A stretch of 64,000 bases of DNA, taken from NCBI RefSeq assembly GCF_019900845.1, contig NZ_CP074570.1, positions 2,976,001-3,040,000 on the forward strand. Direction: 5' to 3'. The notes beneath the pieces are model-generated. The model had not been told where the DNA came from. It saw only the letters and a list, made by a program, of their open reading frames with translations, and did no database searches. Both the position numbers and the translations under genes were made by a program. The stretch comes from Paraneptunicella aestuarii (GTDB lineage Bacteria > Pseudomonadota > Gammaproteobacteria > Enterobacterales > Alteromonadaceae). This document shows positions 36,301-45,340 of this stretch, piece by piece. Positions within the stretch are counted from its first letter, which is position 1, and every line of letters begins with the position of its first letter.

Positions 36301-38091
36301 TTAATTAAAAAACAAATTCTTTTCTTTCAAACTATATAGGCTTACCGAGTAGCCTGTATCTCTGCGCAATTCTGATAACACCAATTGCTCAGCCTGTTCT
36401 TTGGTTTTACATAAAATAATAAAGTCGTCGACGAAGCGGATAAGTTGCAGTTGGTGGTCTTCCATATCTGCCCCTATTAAAAAAAGGCAATCGTCGAGCA
36501 TCAGGTTCGCTAATACCGGGCTTATCGCACTACCTAAAGGCAATCCCTTTAGTTGAAAACCTTCGTATCCGTGAGGCAGTTTGTCGCGGTTAATGGGGGT
36601 ATTTAGCCAAGCCCGTATCAGTTCCCATATTGGGTCGTTTCCATATAACGCTTTAAGTTTATGCAAAAGTTGCGTTGTGTTGACGTTCTGAAAAAAGCTG
36701 CGAATATCGGCGTCAACCACCCAGCGATACCCCTCGCGCCATGCTTGTTGTATTTTGTCTTTAACTGTTAGCCGGGAACGGCCTTTACGGTATCCATAAC
36801 TGGCATAGCTGTACAGGTTGTCGAGCGATTCGCCCAACCACAGGCTGGCCGATTTTTGCAGCACTTTGTCACGGAAACCCGGCAACAATAGCATTCTGGG
36901 CTTGGGTGTATCCTCATCAATCAATACCGGGTGCAAAGGTTGAGGTTGATAGCGATAGGCGTAGTCGGGCTGATGAATGGCATGGATCAAATCCGTCACC
37001 GCTTCTTCACCTTGCCATTGATAACGCTGCTTTTCAGGTAGCTTGCGTAGTTCGTCCTGCCAGACCGAATGGATACGCTCTCCAGCAATCATTTGCTGGT
37101 ACAAGCTATTTGCACGAGTAAAGGTTAATAACGTGCTTTGCGCTTGTTCTTGATTGCCATAAGCAAGCAAGCGATAACGGCCAAAGCCTAAACCTCGGCT
37201 TAGCCCAATTCCCAAATACTGCCCTGCGACCAGATACTGCCATTGTTGCAGGGTGAGGGGGGCGTTAATGGTTAAGCATAGGGAACCACATAGCCCTCCC
37301 AGGGTTTTGTATTCACCTTTAAGGGATTGATAACCGCAATCTGCCCAAAACAGTTGAGTACGCTCTGAGGGGTTCTCAAGTTGCCAATCGGGCTGTTCGC
37401 AAAAAGGTAAACGCTCAGGCTTACCCCACTCATTCACCCGCTCTTTATCGTGTTGAACATTATGCAATTGCTGAATAGCCTGAACCAGGCGCATAAACAG
37501 CATATTCGGGTCGAACTGTTGCGGATGGCGTACTACCCCTTGCTCACCTTTACCTCGCGTTTTCGGTGTACTGAGACGTATAGGAGAGAGAAATTCCAAC
37601 ACCAGAGATTTAGGCTGTAAGGCATACCACTGCTGCGCTTCATGCTCTATGGAATCCATATCAATCGGCATTGCCTGTTCCGGGCTAGCTAACGATTGTT
37701 GCGTCAACGCATCACGAATTGACACCAATTCAAACTGTCCGCCAAACTGCCCGCGCATGTTATGCACAAAATCGCCATGAGGTAGTTTGCTGAGCTGGTC
37801 GAAAAGCTGTGCTTGTGAGCTATAACCAAACGCGCTGTTAGCAGAGTCAGGCGCGCCCACAGAAGAACAGGGAAGCGCAATGCAATAAAAGCGATACCAA
37901 TCTCCTGCGGCATAATGCAATTGCCCCGATTCCGGCGTATGAATAGCCCAGCATTGTTCGTAGTTTTCGGGGCTACCCAACAAATGGCGCATAAAGGCAT
38001 TCACCAATGGCTGGTGAAAAAACGGCATTTCACCCGCTTCTAACCATCGCAGGTTCACTTCAAAGATTTTAAGCGGCAGAAAAGCGAACAT
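36301..38091 (-). CDS. Cas6-reverse transcriptase fusion, truncated within the RT domain
   Basis: A 596-aa fusion. Residues about 1-310 are Cas6-like and end in a glycine-rich loop, GIGLSRGLGFGRYRL at about 294-308; Cas6 cuts pre-crRNA within the repeat. Residues about 400-560 are a group II intron-type RT: YGYRKGRS (432-439), motif A VVDADIRSFFQNV (458-470), motif B GLPLGSAISPVLANL (516-530), motif C FVDD (553-556). The protein ends about 40 residues later, so motifs D/E, the thumb and the Cas1 domain usual in Cas6-RT-Cas1 fusions (as in Marinomonas) are missing. No Cas1 remnant follows, and a hairpin-string module lies 80 bp downstream. It is the last gene of the cas operon, 20 bp after the CARF gene. 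Confidence 0.9.
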   Translation of the reverse strand: MFAFLPLKIFEVNLRWLEAGEMPFFHQPLVNAFMRHLLGSPENYEQCWAIHTPESGQLHYAAGDWYRFYCIALPCSSVGAPDSANSAFGYSSQAQLFDQLSKLPHGDFVHNMRGQFGGQFELVSIRDALTQQSLASPEQAMPIDMDSIEHEAQQWYALQPKSLVLEFLSPIRLSTPKTRGKGEQGVVRHPQQFDPNMLFMRLVQAIQQLHNVQHDKERVNEWGKPERLPFCEQPDWQLENPSERTQLFWADCGYQSLKGEYKTLGGLCGSLCLTINAPLTLQQWQYLVAGQYLGIGLSRGLGFGRYRLLAYGNQEQAQSTLLTFTRANSLYQQMIAGERIHSVWQDELRKLPEKQRYQWQGEEAVTDLIHAIHQPDYAYRYQPQPLHPVLIDEDTPKPRMLLLPGFRDKVLQKSASLWLGESLDNLYSYASYGYRKGRSRLTVKDKIQQAWREGYRWVVDADIRSFFQNVNTTQLLHKLKALYGNDPIWELIRAWLNTPINRDKLPHGYEGFQLKGLPLGSAISPVLANLMLDDCLFLIGADMEDHQLQLIRFVDDFIILCKTKEQAEQLVLSELRRDTGYSVSLYSLKEKNLFFN

Positions 38092-38111
38092 ATTCCTTTA
38101 TTTCTCCTTAC

Positions 38112-40364
38112 TCACATTGATCCCACTGTCGTTTCTTCACGCCACGCTATATCGGCTTCATAGATAAGCTGAATCGTTTGCTCAATAAGCGTTTTATATT
38201 GTTCGAGTAAATTAACATCACCCGTCGTTAATCTGAGCATGGGTTTAAACACATTTTTGACTAAATCCTGAGAAAGAAAGCGCGCTTGAGACTCTTGCTG
38301 AGTGCGAACGTTGGTTTGCTTAGACTTGCTTACGCTATCGCTCCATAAACCCGCAGCTTGATAAGTGGCAATAGCTTCATTAATTTGCTCGGCGCTTAAG
38401 ACTTGGTGAGTGATTTTGTTGCGGTAATCAGCCGGGTAAGTCTTAAAACCGTCTGCCGGGTAACGCAAGCTATGGTTAAAGTTTACTAGAGGAGTAGACT
38501 CTCCATCATAGTTCACTAATCGACACGCTAATTTATGCCAGTTAAAGAGTGATTTTTCCTGCTCCCTTTGCTCAGCACTTTCGAATTTATTCACATTGGT
38601 ATTAGGTAACCAGTTTGCACCTTGGTATTTAATGATTGCCCTACCATCAACGTTTACCGAGTTCAAACCATCATTTGGGATTGCCACTTCCATTTCCTTA
38701 GCCGGATTTAACTCGATAGTGTTAAAAGCCGCGTTAAGCTTATTACCTATGTCTTTAGTTAACTCCCCACTTTTCTCAAAATACCGATAATCCGCTCTCC
38801 CCTGCTCATCTTTATCACTAAACACCAGGCTTAAGTAATCGTAAATCAATACTTCCGCTAAATCGCTAGTGTAGCGAATGGCTTCTTGAATATGGTTTTG
38901 CTGTAGAGCAGCTTCTATCCGAAACGCCACTTTTAAGGCGTAAGGCGTGTGCTTTCCGACCAAATGATGCAGAGGATGTGCAGAATGTTTAGGATCACCA
39001 CCTATTTCCTCTTCACGCTCTAGCGCCAAAGTACCTTGCAACCAATGGCTTATATCCAGTAATACTTGTGTCCAGCGCCAGTTGTAATGTGCTTCTTTTT
39101 CTCTATTGGATTTACCCGAGATTTCAATGGCTATTTGCTGCTGCACCAACTGCGCAATAGTCGCGGCTCCGGCGTAATCACCATGCTGGAGCAATTGAAT
39201 GGCTTGCTCACGAAAGCGGTAGGAAACATCCGGCGCAGGGTATTTGTCGGCGTCTTCTATCAACATTTCTCGGTCAAAATGTTGTGGCGCCACTATCTTA
39301 TTGACCTTGTCAAAATATAAATGACACGCTGCACCAATCTGGTTTTTATACTCGGGAAAACCACCACCAGGGGAGTAGATACAGGTAACAGGCTCATTAA
39401 CCCGCTTGGCAACCGACTCTTTTAAAGCAAATAAGACATTATCAATAATACCTATGGCTTTACGATTTACCGGGAAATTATCCTCTTCGCCGTCAGTTTC
39501 CATTCCACCTTTTAAATATCGCGTGTAAAAAGCAATGCCGTTGAGCTGTTTAGTTGCAGCGCCATCAAGTAACCTTGAAAACTTTTCAGCGATCTCTGTT
39601 TTATTGGAATATGGCTCAATACTTTCTTCAGCACAGTTATCCAGTTCCAGATAATTAGCCGCCCAATCGCAAACCAATTTACCTGCCGCGATATGCTCGC
39701 TCTTGGCGATATGAGCCTTGCCTTTTTCTTTTAACTCGGCCAAATCACGACAAGTATCAAACACAACAACCGCTTTGATCTGATACTTCTTTTGCAACTC
39801 GATCACAACCGGCATGGCTTTCACCAGCCAGACTTGTAGTTTATCTTTTTCACTTGGATTATTAGCAATACTTAAGCCCAACTTCTGTAGCTCTTTAGCG
39901 CTCTTATTACCTTTGAAATCCCGGTTTGTTTCAAATCCAAACATGCTTTGAACGTCCCGTTTGGGTTTAAACACAACTTCAAAATCTTCAGGAACCACCT
40001 CAATAGGTGGCTTATCTAACTCGGGCAATCTAGCTAATAGTGGTTTTAAGTGAACGCTATCACTCTTACTATCACTCTTACTCAAATGAGCTTGTCGAAT
40101 AGTTTCATAATCAACCCAATCAGAGGCACTAGCAGGCTTCCACAAATTCGGGTTATCCAATAACCATTGATTCATTTCCCGTCCACTAACAAACACGCCA
40201 ACCGGAAAACACATACCTCTAAGCTCACAATCAGCGTCGTCGCTAACCTGCACACCCAACTTGATATCTGAATTGCCAACAGTAATAACCAACACCGCAG
40301 GCACTAATGGCACCGCAGACTGACTCGACTTTTCAGTCGAGTCATTATCTAAGCTCTGCGTCAT
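38112..40364 (-). CDS. CARF-HEPN ribonuclease, Csm6/Csx1-like
   Basis: A 750-aa protein. The N-terminal half looks like a CARF domain: VLVITVGNSD at about 24-33, VVVFDTCRD near 199-207, and the ligand-loop-like CIYSPGGGFPEYKNQIG around 328-344. The C-terminal half is helical and has the HEPN RNase motif Rx4H as RNKITH at 648-653. In this family cyclic oligoadenylate made by an activated Cas10 binds CARF and switches on HEPN cleavage of RNA. The adjacent Cas10 keeps GGDD, which fits. The gene starts 2 nt after the upstream stop, so it is part of the cas operon. It is longer than typical Csm6 and rich in inserts. Confidence 0.82.
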   Translation of the reverse strand: MTQSLDNDSTEKSSQSAVPLVPAVLVITVGNSDIKLGVQVSDDADCELRGMCFPVGVFVSGREMNQWLLDNPNLWKPASASDWVDYETIRQAHLSKSDSKSDSVHLKPLLARLPELDKPPIEVVPEDFEVVFKPKRDVQSMFGFETNRDFKGNKSAKELQKLGLSIANNPSEKDKLQVWLVKAMPVVIELQKKYQIKAVVVFDTCRDLAELKEKGKAHIAKSEHIAAGKLVCDWAANYLELDNCAEESIEPYSNKTEIAEKFSRLLDGAATKQLNGIAFYTRYLKGGMETDGEEDNFPVNRKAIGIIDNVLFALKESVAKRVNEPVTCIYSPGGGFPEYKNQIGAACHLYFDKVNKIVAPQHFDREMLIEDADKYPAPDVSYRFREQAIQLLQHGDYAGAATIAQLVQQQIAIEISGKSNREKEAHYNWRWTQVLLDISHWLQGTLALEREEEIGGDPKHSAHPLHHLVGKHTPYALKVAFRIEAALQQNHIQEAIRYTSDLAEVLIYDYLSLVFSDKDEQGRADYRYFEKSGELTKDIGNKLNAAFNTIELNPAKEMEVAIPNDGLNSVNVDGRAIIKYQGANWLPNTNVNKFESAEQREQEKSLFNWHKLACRLVNYDGESTPLVNFNHSLRYPADGFKTYPADYRNKITHQVLSAEQINEAIATYQAAGLWSDSVSKSKQTNVRTQQESQARFLSQDLVKNVFKPMLRLTTGDVNLLEQYKTLIEQTIQLIYEADIAWREETTVGSM

Positions 40365-40366
40365 GG

Positions 40367-43153
40367 TTATTTGCCTGTTTTCTCTGGTAAGGCTTCTTTG
40401 AGCTTGGAGTGAGGTTTTAGGAGGCCATATTCAGGTGACTCACCAGATTCCAAAACATCAGAAATAAATTTGGGCTTTTGCCCATTAACAACGCGTCTTT
40501 GTGCAATCTGGTTTCCTCTCACGTTGCCATGATACTTCATGATAGTTTTTCCCTTGTTGTCCTCCGCCACGGGATACACAATTTGTCCTTCTGCATGTTG
40601 GAAGTTATGCAATATCAGCCAAGGCAATAAAACATCTCCCCAACAAGAGCCCCCTTTTGAATCAAGCATATGCCTGTGCATATATTCTATTGCAGCAACA
40701 ATAACCTTCGAAAGATCATCATCACTGCCTAGCGCTTCAAATGGTCTGGAATCAGTTTTTTTCGGGATGATTATCAAGTCATGCCTATCAATGTTAAACA
40801 CTACCGAACCTAACCCCATCGGCTTCCCATAGCCCAATTTATTAGCAAAAACAGGCTTTCCTTCAACGCTATTGGCTCGCACAGTTTCAATGTACTGCTT
40901 AACATTTTCTGGCAAGACAACTGAAATCTCTGGTTTCAGTAACAAATCCGGTTGAACTGAAATCAATAGCATTCCAAGCTCTACTCGGCTTAGCCCCTTA
41001 AAGCGAATATTGGAGCGATATTGAGTTTCGTTTGGGGAAACATATGCCAACGTTGGCGAGTACACCTCAGATAGGTTTTTAGATAGCTGAAGTTTTTCCG
41101 GATTAACCTGGTAAGATACAGGGTGCTTCTGATGACGATAAAATTTTCGGCCTGCTAGCTGCGAATCTTCATCCCCATTTACCCAACCCCAAGTATTCAT
41201 CTCTGGCGAATCTTCGTCTTGTATCAAATTATGCTCCGCATTGGCCTTCGGTGTACCTGTTCTTGGCATCGCCCAGCAAAGCCCAATATCAGAAATTGAC
41301 CTTCTCTTATTCTGCTCTCCCAACCACTCGACCGCGTGATTCACACTGACTTTACCTGCCAATTTACTAAAAGAACTTGATGACGTTTCGCTGTTATCTA
41401 TTTGCTCAAGCTGTGCAACATCCCCAAACATATTTCGCATAATATTAAGCTGCTCAGGTAATGCATGGGAATTAAAGGCTTCTTCTTCACCTAGAGCCAG
41501 TTCAGCTCTAAGCTTGCCTTGACCATTTGAGTTGTTGAGCAGCTTCACCGAATCCTTGTAGATCCATCGGTAACGGTAGTGGTTACCAAACGAAACAATA
41601 TTGTATGGATTACCTTGTTTATCAATTTCTGCTTCCACAAAGATCAGCAACCGGCCTTTATCATTCGGCGCCCAATTTGCTAAATTTCTCTGTGCATTAA
41701 TGCCGTCTTTGACACTTTGTAATGTAACTCCTTTTTGCTTTTTGCCTGTATTACCAAAATGCGGGTGGTGTGAATCAATATGACCGTGCTTTGAATCCTT
41801 TAGGTGTTCTGTAGTTTGCTTAAATTGTTCAATTAATTGGTCATCAATTACAAACTGGTAGTTACTTATTTCCTCTGAAGATATTTCTCGGTTAAGAATC
41901 GGATTGCCTTTTAAATAAACTTCATCATATACAAGTGGGACTTTTCTTTTATTGGCAAGATGGAATAGTTTTGTAAATGCTCTATCAGCATCAATTCCAT
42001 CAAGATAGCGCAGACGTTCCCCTGCGTAATTAAACCCCCTATAACCACCTTCATGCTCTTCAGGAAATTTAACATCATTTAACCGATAGAGATTTACAAT
42101 GATCTCGCAAACTTCATTAGATTGCTGGTCATAGCGCACATCTTCAACGGTTGCAGCAAATGCTCCTTTGTTGCGTTGCAGACCCTCTAATTTTTTTACA
42201 TTCAAATTAGGGCGATAGGACAAAGTCTTTTCTGCAACTCTTTGCATGGGTGCTGAAACTAAAGCACCAATATTATTCCGCAACATCCCCATTAAGCTGG
42301 AACCATGAATTAATGACAATTGTTGCTCTTCATGTTCAATGAAATTCGGTAACGATATTGTCTTTTTTTCAAACGCTTGCTCAGCTTTCTTTAAACTTTT
42401 TGAATCACTCTGCTTATTAAGTAAAGTGTTTTTGATGTACTCACGAAGGGGTTCAAGACTTTCTTTACCACTAATGTTTAAAGATGAAAGTTGACTAAGT
42501 GGCACTTGATAGTTACCAAAATGCCCAGGGGTTAAACAGGTAATTGTGCAATTTAACGTGCCACTAAATGTATCTTCAAAATAGGTATGATGACCAACTG
42601 TGTTCACATAAACCGTATTCAGTTTTCCGTTTTGAACCACCTGTGGAATATGATGATAAGGCGCATCGACTCCCTTACGAATGTTTTCTTGCTTTTGAGG
42701 AACTAGCTCTTCTTTTGAGAAGAACTTTAATTCGGTATAGACATCCTCTTTGCTTTGTTCTTCTTCGCCATTTGTCTCGATATTCTGTTTCGATTTTAGC
42801 GCCGTTACAACATCACTTATTTCACCCAAGAATATTGCGACATTAGTCAAAATAGATTTGCCATCGCGCACTGCTGGCTCAGCCAGAAAATGAAAAGTAT
42901 TTTCTTCAATTAAGTCAGCAAGTGCATTGTTTTCCATCACTCGGCACTCATTTTCATCTCGCTCAAAATCCAGCAATTCTTCGTTAAACCTAAAAAACAA
43001 AACATCAAAATATATATTTTCCTGAAATCTCAATTTATTTAACGATATGAAGTGTTCTGTGTCACCAGAGTCAGAATCAGATTCAATGACAATAAAGCGA
43101 TTTTTTCGTTTACCGCCTTTGTATTCAAACTCCTTAAATTTGAAAAGCTTCAT
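40367..43153 (-). CDS. Type III-D RAMP protein with large insertion (TIGR03986-like, Cas7-insertion)
   Basis: A 928-aa RAMP-superfamily protein. The key block is LIHGSSLMGMLRNNIGALVS near residue 285, the SSLRGxxR element of Cas7-type subunits. A C-terminal GYGKPMGLGSVVF is a glycine-rich loop. Size and position match the Cas7 with insertion of the III-D variant complex, where it caps the backbone. The start is ATG 43153 with GGGAGGTGAG upstream; a GTG one codon earlier is also in frame. It overlaps the previous stop by one base. Confidence 0.85.
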   Translation of the reverse strand: MKLFKFKEFEYKGGKRKNRFIVIESDSDSGDTEHFISLNKLRFQENIYFDVLFFRFNEELLDFERDENECRVMENNALADLIEENTFHFLAEPAVRDGKSILTNVAIFLGEISDVVTALKSKQNIETNGEEEQSKEDVYTELKFFSKEELVPQKQENIRKGVDAPYHHIPQVVQNGKLNTVYVNTVGHHTYFEDTFSGTLNCTITCLTPGHFGNYQVPLSQLSSLNISGKESLEPLREYIKNTLLNKQSDSKSLKKAEQAFEKKTISLPNFIEHEEQQLSLIHGSSLMGMLRNNIGALVSAPMQRVAEKTLSYRPNLNVKKLEGLQRNKGAFAATVEDVRYDQQSNEVCEIIVNLYRLNDVKFPEEHEGGYRGFNYAGERLRYLDGIDADRAFTKLFHLANKRKVPLVYDEVYLKGNPILNREISSEEISNYQFVIDDQLIEQFKQTTEHLKDSKHGHIDSHHPHFGNTGKKQKGVTLQSVKDGINAQRNLANWAPNDKGRLLIFVEAEIDKQGNPYNIVSFGNHYRYRWIYKDSVKLLNNSNGQGKLRAELALGEEEAFNSHALPEQLNIMRNMFGDVAQLEQIDNSETSSSSFSKLAGKVSVNHAVEWLGEQNKRRSISDIGLCWAMPRTGTPKANAEHNLIQDEDSPEMNTWGWVNGDEDSQLAGRKFYRHQKHPVSYQVNPEKLQLSKNLSEVYSPTLAYVSPNETQYRSNIRFKGLSRVELGMLLISVQPDLLLKPEISVVLPENVKQYIETVRANSVEGKPVFANKLGYGKPMGLGSVVFNIDRHDLIIIPKKTDSRPFEALGSDDDLSKVIVAAIEYMHRHMLDSKGGSCWGDVLLPWLILHNFQHAEGQIVYPVAEDNKGKTIMKYHGNVRGNQIAQRRVVNGQKPKFISDVLESGESPEYGLLKPHSKLKEALPEKTGK

Positions 43154-43680
43154 CACTCACCTCCCTCTTCTTTGCAATTACTTTCCGATGCAGTTTCACC
43201 ATTAAAAAACAAGGCGGAACCTTGCTGCTTAAACACCCACCGCTGTTTATTTAGTGACGGATTCGCTTCTTGAGCTTTTTGGCTAAAGCGTATGTCGAGT
43301 TCTTGTTGTGAATAAACCTTCCGCTCAACGGGTTTCTGCTCAGCACTTTCATCCAGCGTTTTATGCAGCACAAAACAAGGCTGGTGTTCGGCTGCTAGCA
43401 AGTTGCCAGTGTCGGTGAGTAAACGCAGGTAATGCCTGGGTGTACTGATAATGGCTTCGCTAATTTGGCGCTCAGGCTGCTGAACTAACGCTTCTTGCAA
43501 ATCGTCTATATTGCTAAAGTAGCTGGGGAAAAGTTCGTTATTTCCTAACGTGACAGGCTCTACCCAAATAAAGCAGGTATCGCCCACATCTTTGCTCATA
43601 AAGCTGGTGCCTTCCAACGAGCCTTCGCCACACCATTGTTCTAACACGTTCCTTAAGGGCGAATTCATTGTATTAGCCAT
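43153..43680 (-). CDS. csx19: Csx19-like small CRISPR-associated protein
   Basis: A 175-aa protein placed between the double-Cas7 and Cas7-insertion genes, exactly where Csx19 (TIGR03984) lies in III-D operons. Size and an aromatic-acidic N-terminal half (TCFIWVEPVTLGNNELFPSY) fit. Csx19 is a structural subunit of III-Dv complexes. The ATG at 43680 overlaps the upstream stop by 8 nt. Identity rests mostly on size and position. Confidence 0.65.
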   Translation of the reverse strand: MANTMNSPLRNVLEQWCGEGSLEGTSFMSKDVGDTCFIWVEPVTLGNNELFPSYFSNIDDLQEALVQQPERQISEAIISTPRHYLRLLTDTGNLLAAEHQPCFVLHKTLDESAEQKPVERKVYSQQELDIRFSQKAQEANPSLNKQRWVFKQQGSALFFNGETASESNCKEEGGE

Positions 43681-45340
43681 GTTGCACCTCCTGTTGTTTC
43701 GACTCGTCATTCACGGGTGCAGCCTGTGCGTCTTCTTCAAACGTCCATGTTAACCAGCCACTGTCTACCCATTGCTTACTACCCACAGCAAGCAGGCCAA
43801 GTTTTGCCATTTCAATGGCTGCGCCAAGAAGCTGCTCATGCTTGGCCATATCTTCTTCGGGTGCGGTGATCACAATTTCCCCTTCCAGGGCTCCACTAAT
43901 AATTGAACAACGCATGTGCTTGCTGCTTTCGTACACGCCGCCGATAAATTCGTCTTGTGCGTGTCCGTGAAGCAACAAGGAGTCCCAGTTTTTCTTTTTC
44001 TCTTGCTCTTGCTCTTGCGCTTGCGGTTGCTCTTGCTTTTCGCCTTGCCCTTGCGGTTGCGCTTCTTTCAAGCGAGCATCGCTAAAGAAGATGTAGCTGC
44101 TTTCTTCGGTGGTGCCGAACAGTTTGTTGTAGGCATTATTGGTTTCTGAGCTATTGGCTTCTGGGTTATTGCGATGGGTGACACCTTTGTTATTGGGTTT
44201 GCCACAGTTCAACAAGCGCCAGCATTCATGAGCAAAAACGCCGCGAATACTGGAACCGGGAATATAGGGATCGTTTTGTGCATCCATCACGGGTTGAGAG
44301 CTGGGCACAGAGTAAAATGCCTCGGGGTATACTTTTATTACTTCACCTCGGTCGTTCTTCCTTTGTTCAGGTTCTGGCTCATAACCCGGTGGCTTGGAAG
44401 CCTGTTTACGCACCGTATCCATTACATCGTCCACGTTATGACCACCGACCAAATAGCCGTTAAGCCCATAGCCGTCTGCGTCGATACCCGGTGTTAAACT
44501 GTAGCGATAACGCCTGGTTTTCCAATGGCCTATAGGTAACTGTTGTAAGCCAAACGCTTCGTTCCAATCCTCATTGTCACTGGCATAAATGTGACGAGAG
44601 ACTTCATGAGCAGGGTTATTAACCAGATCATCAGCAGTCTCTTTAGGTGACTGAAACGCATCAGGCCACTTGTCGGCTTGCGCGGTAGTCAGTCGAACCG
44701 CTTTTAAGTCCGTTAATTGAAACCAGCCTAATCCTGCTGCTACTTTTCGCCCCAGAAACGCCCCATGATCAGCCCAGTGCTTTAATGCCAAAGCAGCCAA
44801 TTGCTCTTCCAGAATTTGTCCGTTTGAATCAGCCTTTTCATCAAGTCGTGCTTCGGGTTTTCCTTGGGATAGCGCATCAAACGTATTCACCTCCATCAGA
44901 AAATCCCAGCTAATTGGGTTACCCTTTGCATCAATATGCGACAGAGTTTCAATGTCGAATAACGCTCCTTCTTCCTGCGCACCAGTGATTTCGTTAATTT
45001 TTACCTGCTGGCGCACCATCAGTTTTGGCTGGCAACCTTCTTGCAAATGAGCATTGTGCAAAATCCAGTTGGACGGAACTGGCGCTTCGTCTACCTTACT
45101 ATGGCCTTTACTGGTCACTTCTCGCGGTAACGAACCTTTATAACGCTTTCTGGCTGTGTCGATTAACGCCCCTGCCAGCGAGGTTCCGCGCAAAATAAAA
45201 CGCCCTTGTCCATCTCGTAACACAGGCATGTCGATTGTGGTTTGCGCATCGGCACCGCCAGTGGAAAACTCTGATTTTTGGACTAATTTACCTACAAATA
45301 ATGTACGGTAATTTTTCGGATTTGACTGTTGAGCACTCAT
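43673..45340 (-). CDS. Double Cas7 (Csm3-like) RAMP protein, Cas7-2x type
   Basis: A 555-aa fusion of two Cas7 domains. The first runs from KLVQKSEFSTGGADAQTTID and DGQGRFILRGTSLAGALID to the glycine loop RKVAAGLGWF. The second has DPYIPGSSIRGVFAHECWRL and a further RAMP core to the end. Acidic residues in TTIDMPVLRD are candidates for target-RNA cleavage by analogy with Csm3. An insert of about 25 Glu/Gln/Lys residues at about 43985-44075 splits the second domain. A two-Cas7 fusion is a hallmark of the III-D variant complex. It overlaps both neighbours (4 and 8 nt). Confidence 0.85.
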   Translation of the reverse strand: MSAQQSNPKNYRTLFVGKLVQKSEFSTGGADAQTTIDMPVLRDGQGRFILRGTSLAGALIDTARKRYKGSLPREVTSKGHSKVDEAPVPSNWILHNAHLQEGCQPKLMVRQQVKINEITGAQEEGALFDIETLSHIDAKGNPISWDFLMEVNTFDALSQGKPEARLDEKADSNGQILEEQLAALALKHWADHGAFLGRKVAAGLGWFQLTDLKAVRLTTAQADKWPDAFQSPKETADDLVNNPAHEVSRHIYASDNEDWNEAFGLQQLPIGHWKTRRYRYSLTPGIDADGYGLNGYLVGGHNVDDVMDTVRKQASKPPGYEPEPEQRKNDRGEVIKVYPEAFYSVPSSQPVMDAQNDPYIPGSSIRGVFAHECWRLLNCGKPNNKGVTHRNNPEANSSETNNAYNKLFGTTEESSYIFFSDARLKEAQPQGQGEKQEQPQAQEQEQEKKKNWDSLLLHGHAQDEFIGGVYESSKHMRCSIISGALEGEIVITAPEEDMAKHEQLLGAAIEMAKLGLLAVGSKQWVDSGWLTWTFEEDAQAAPVNDESKQQEVQHG

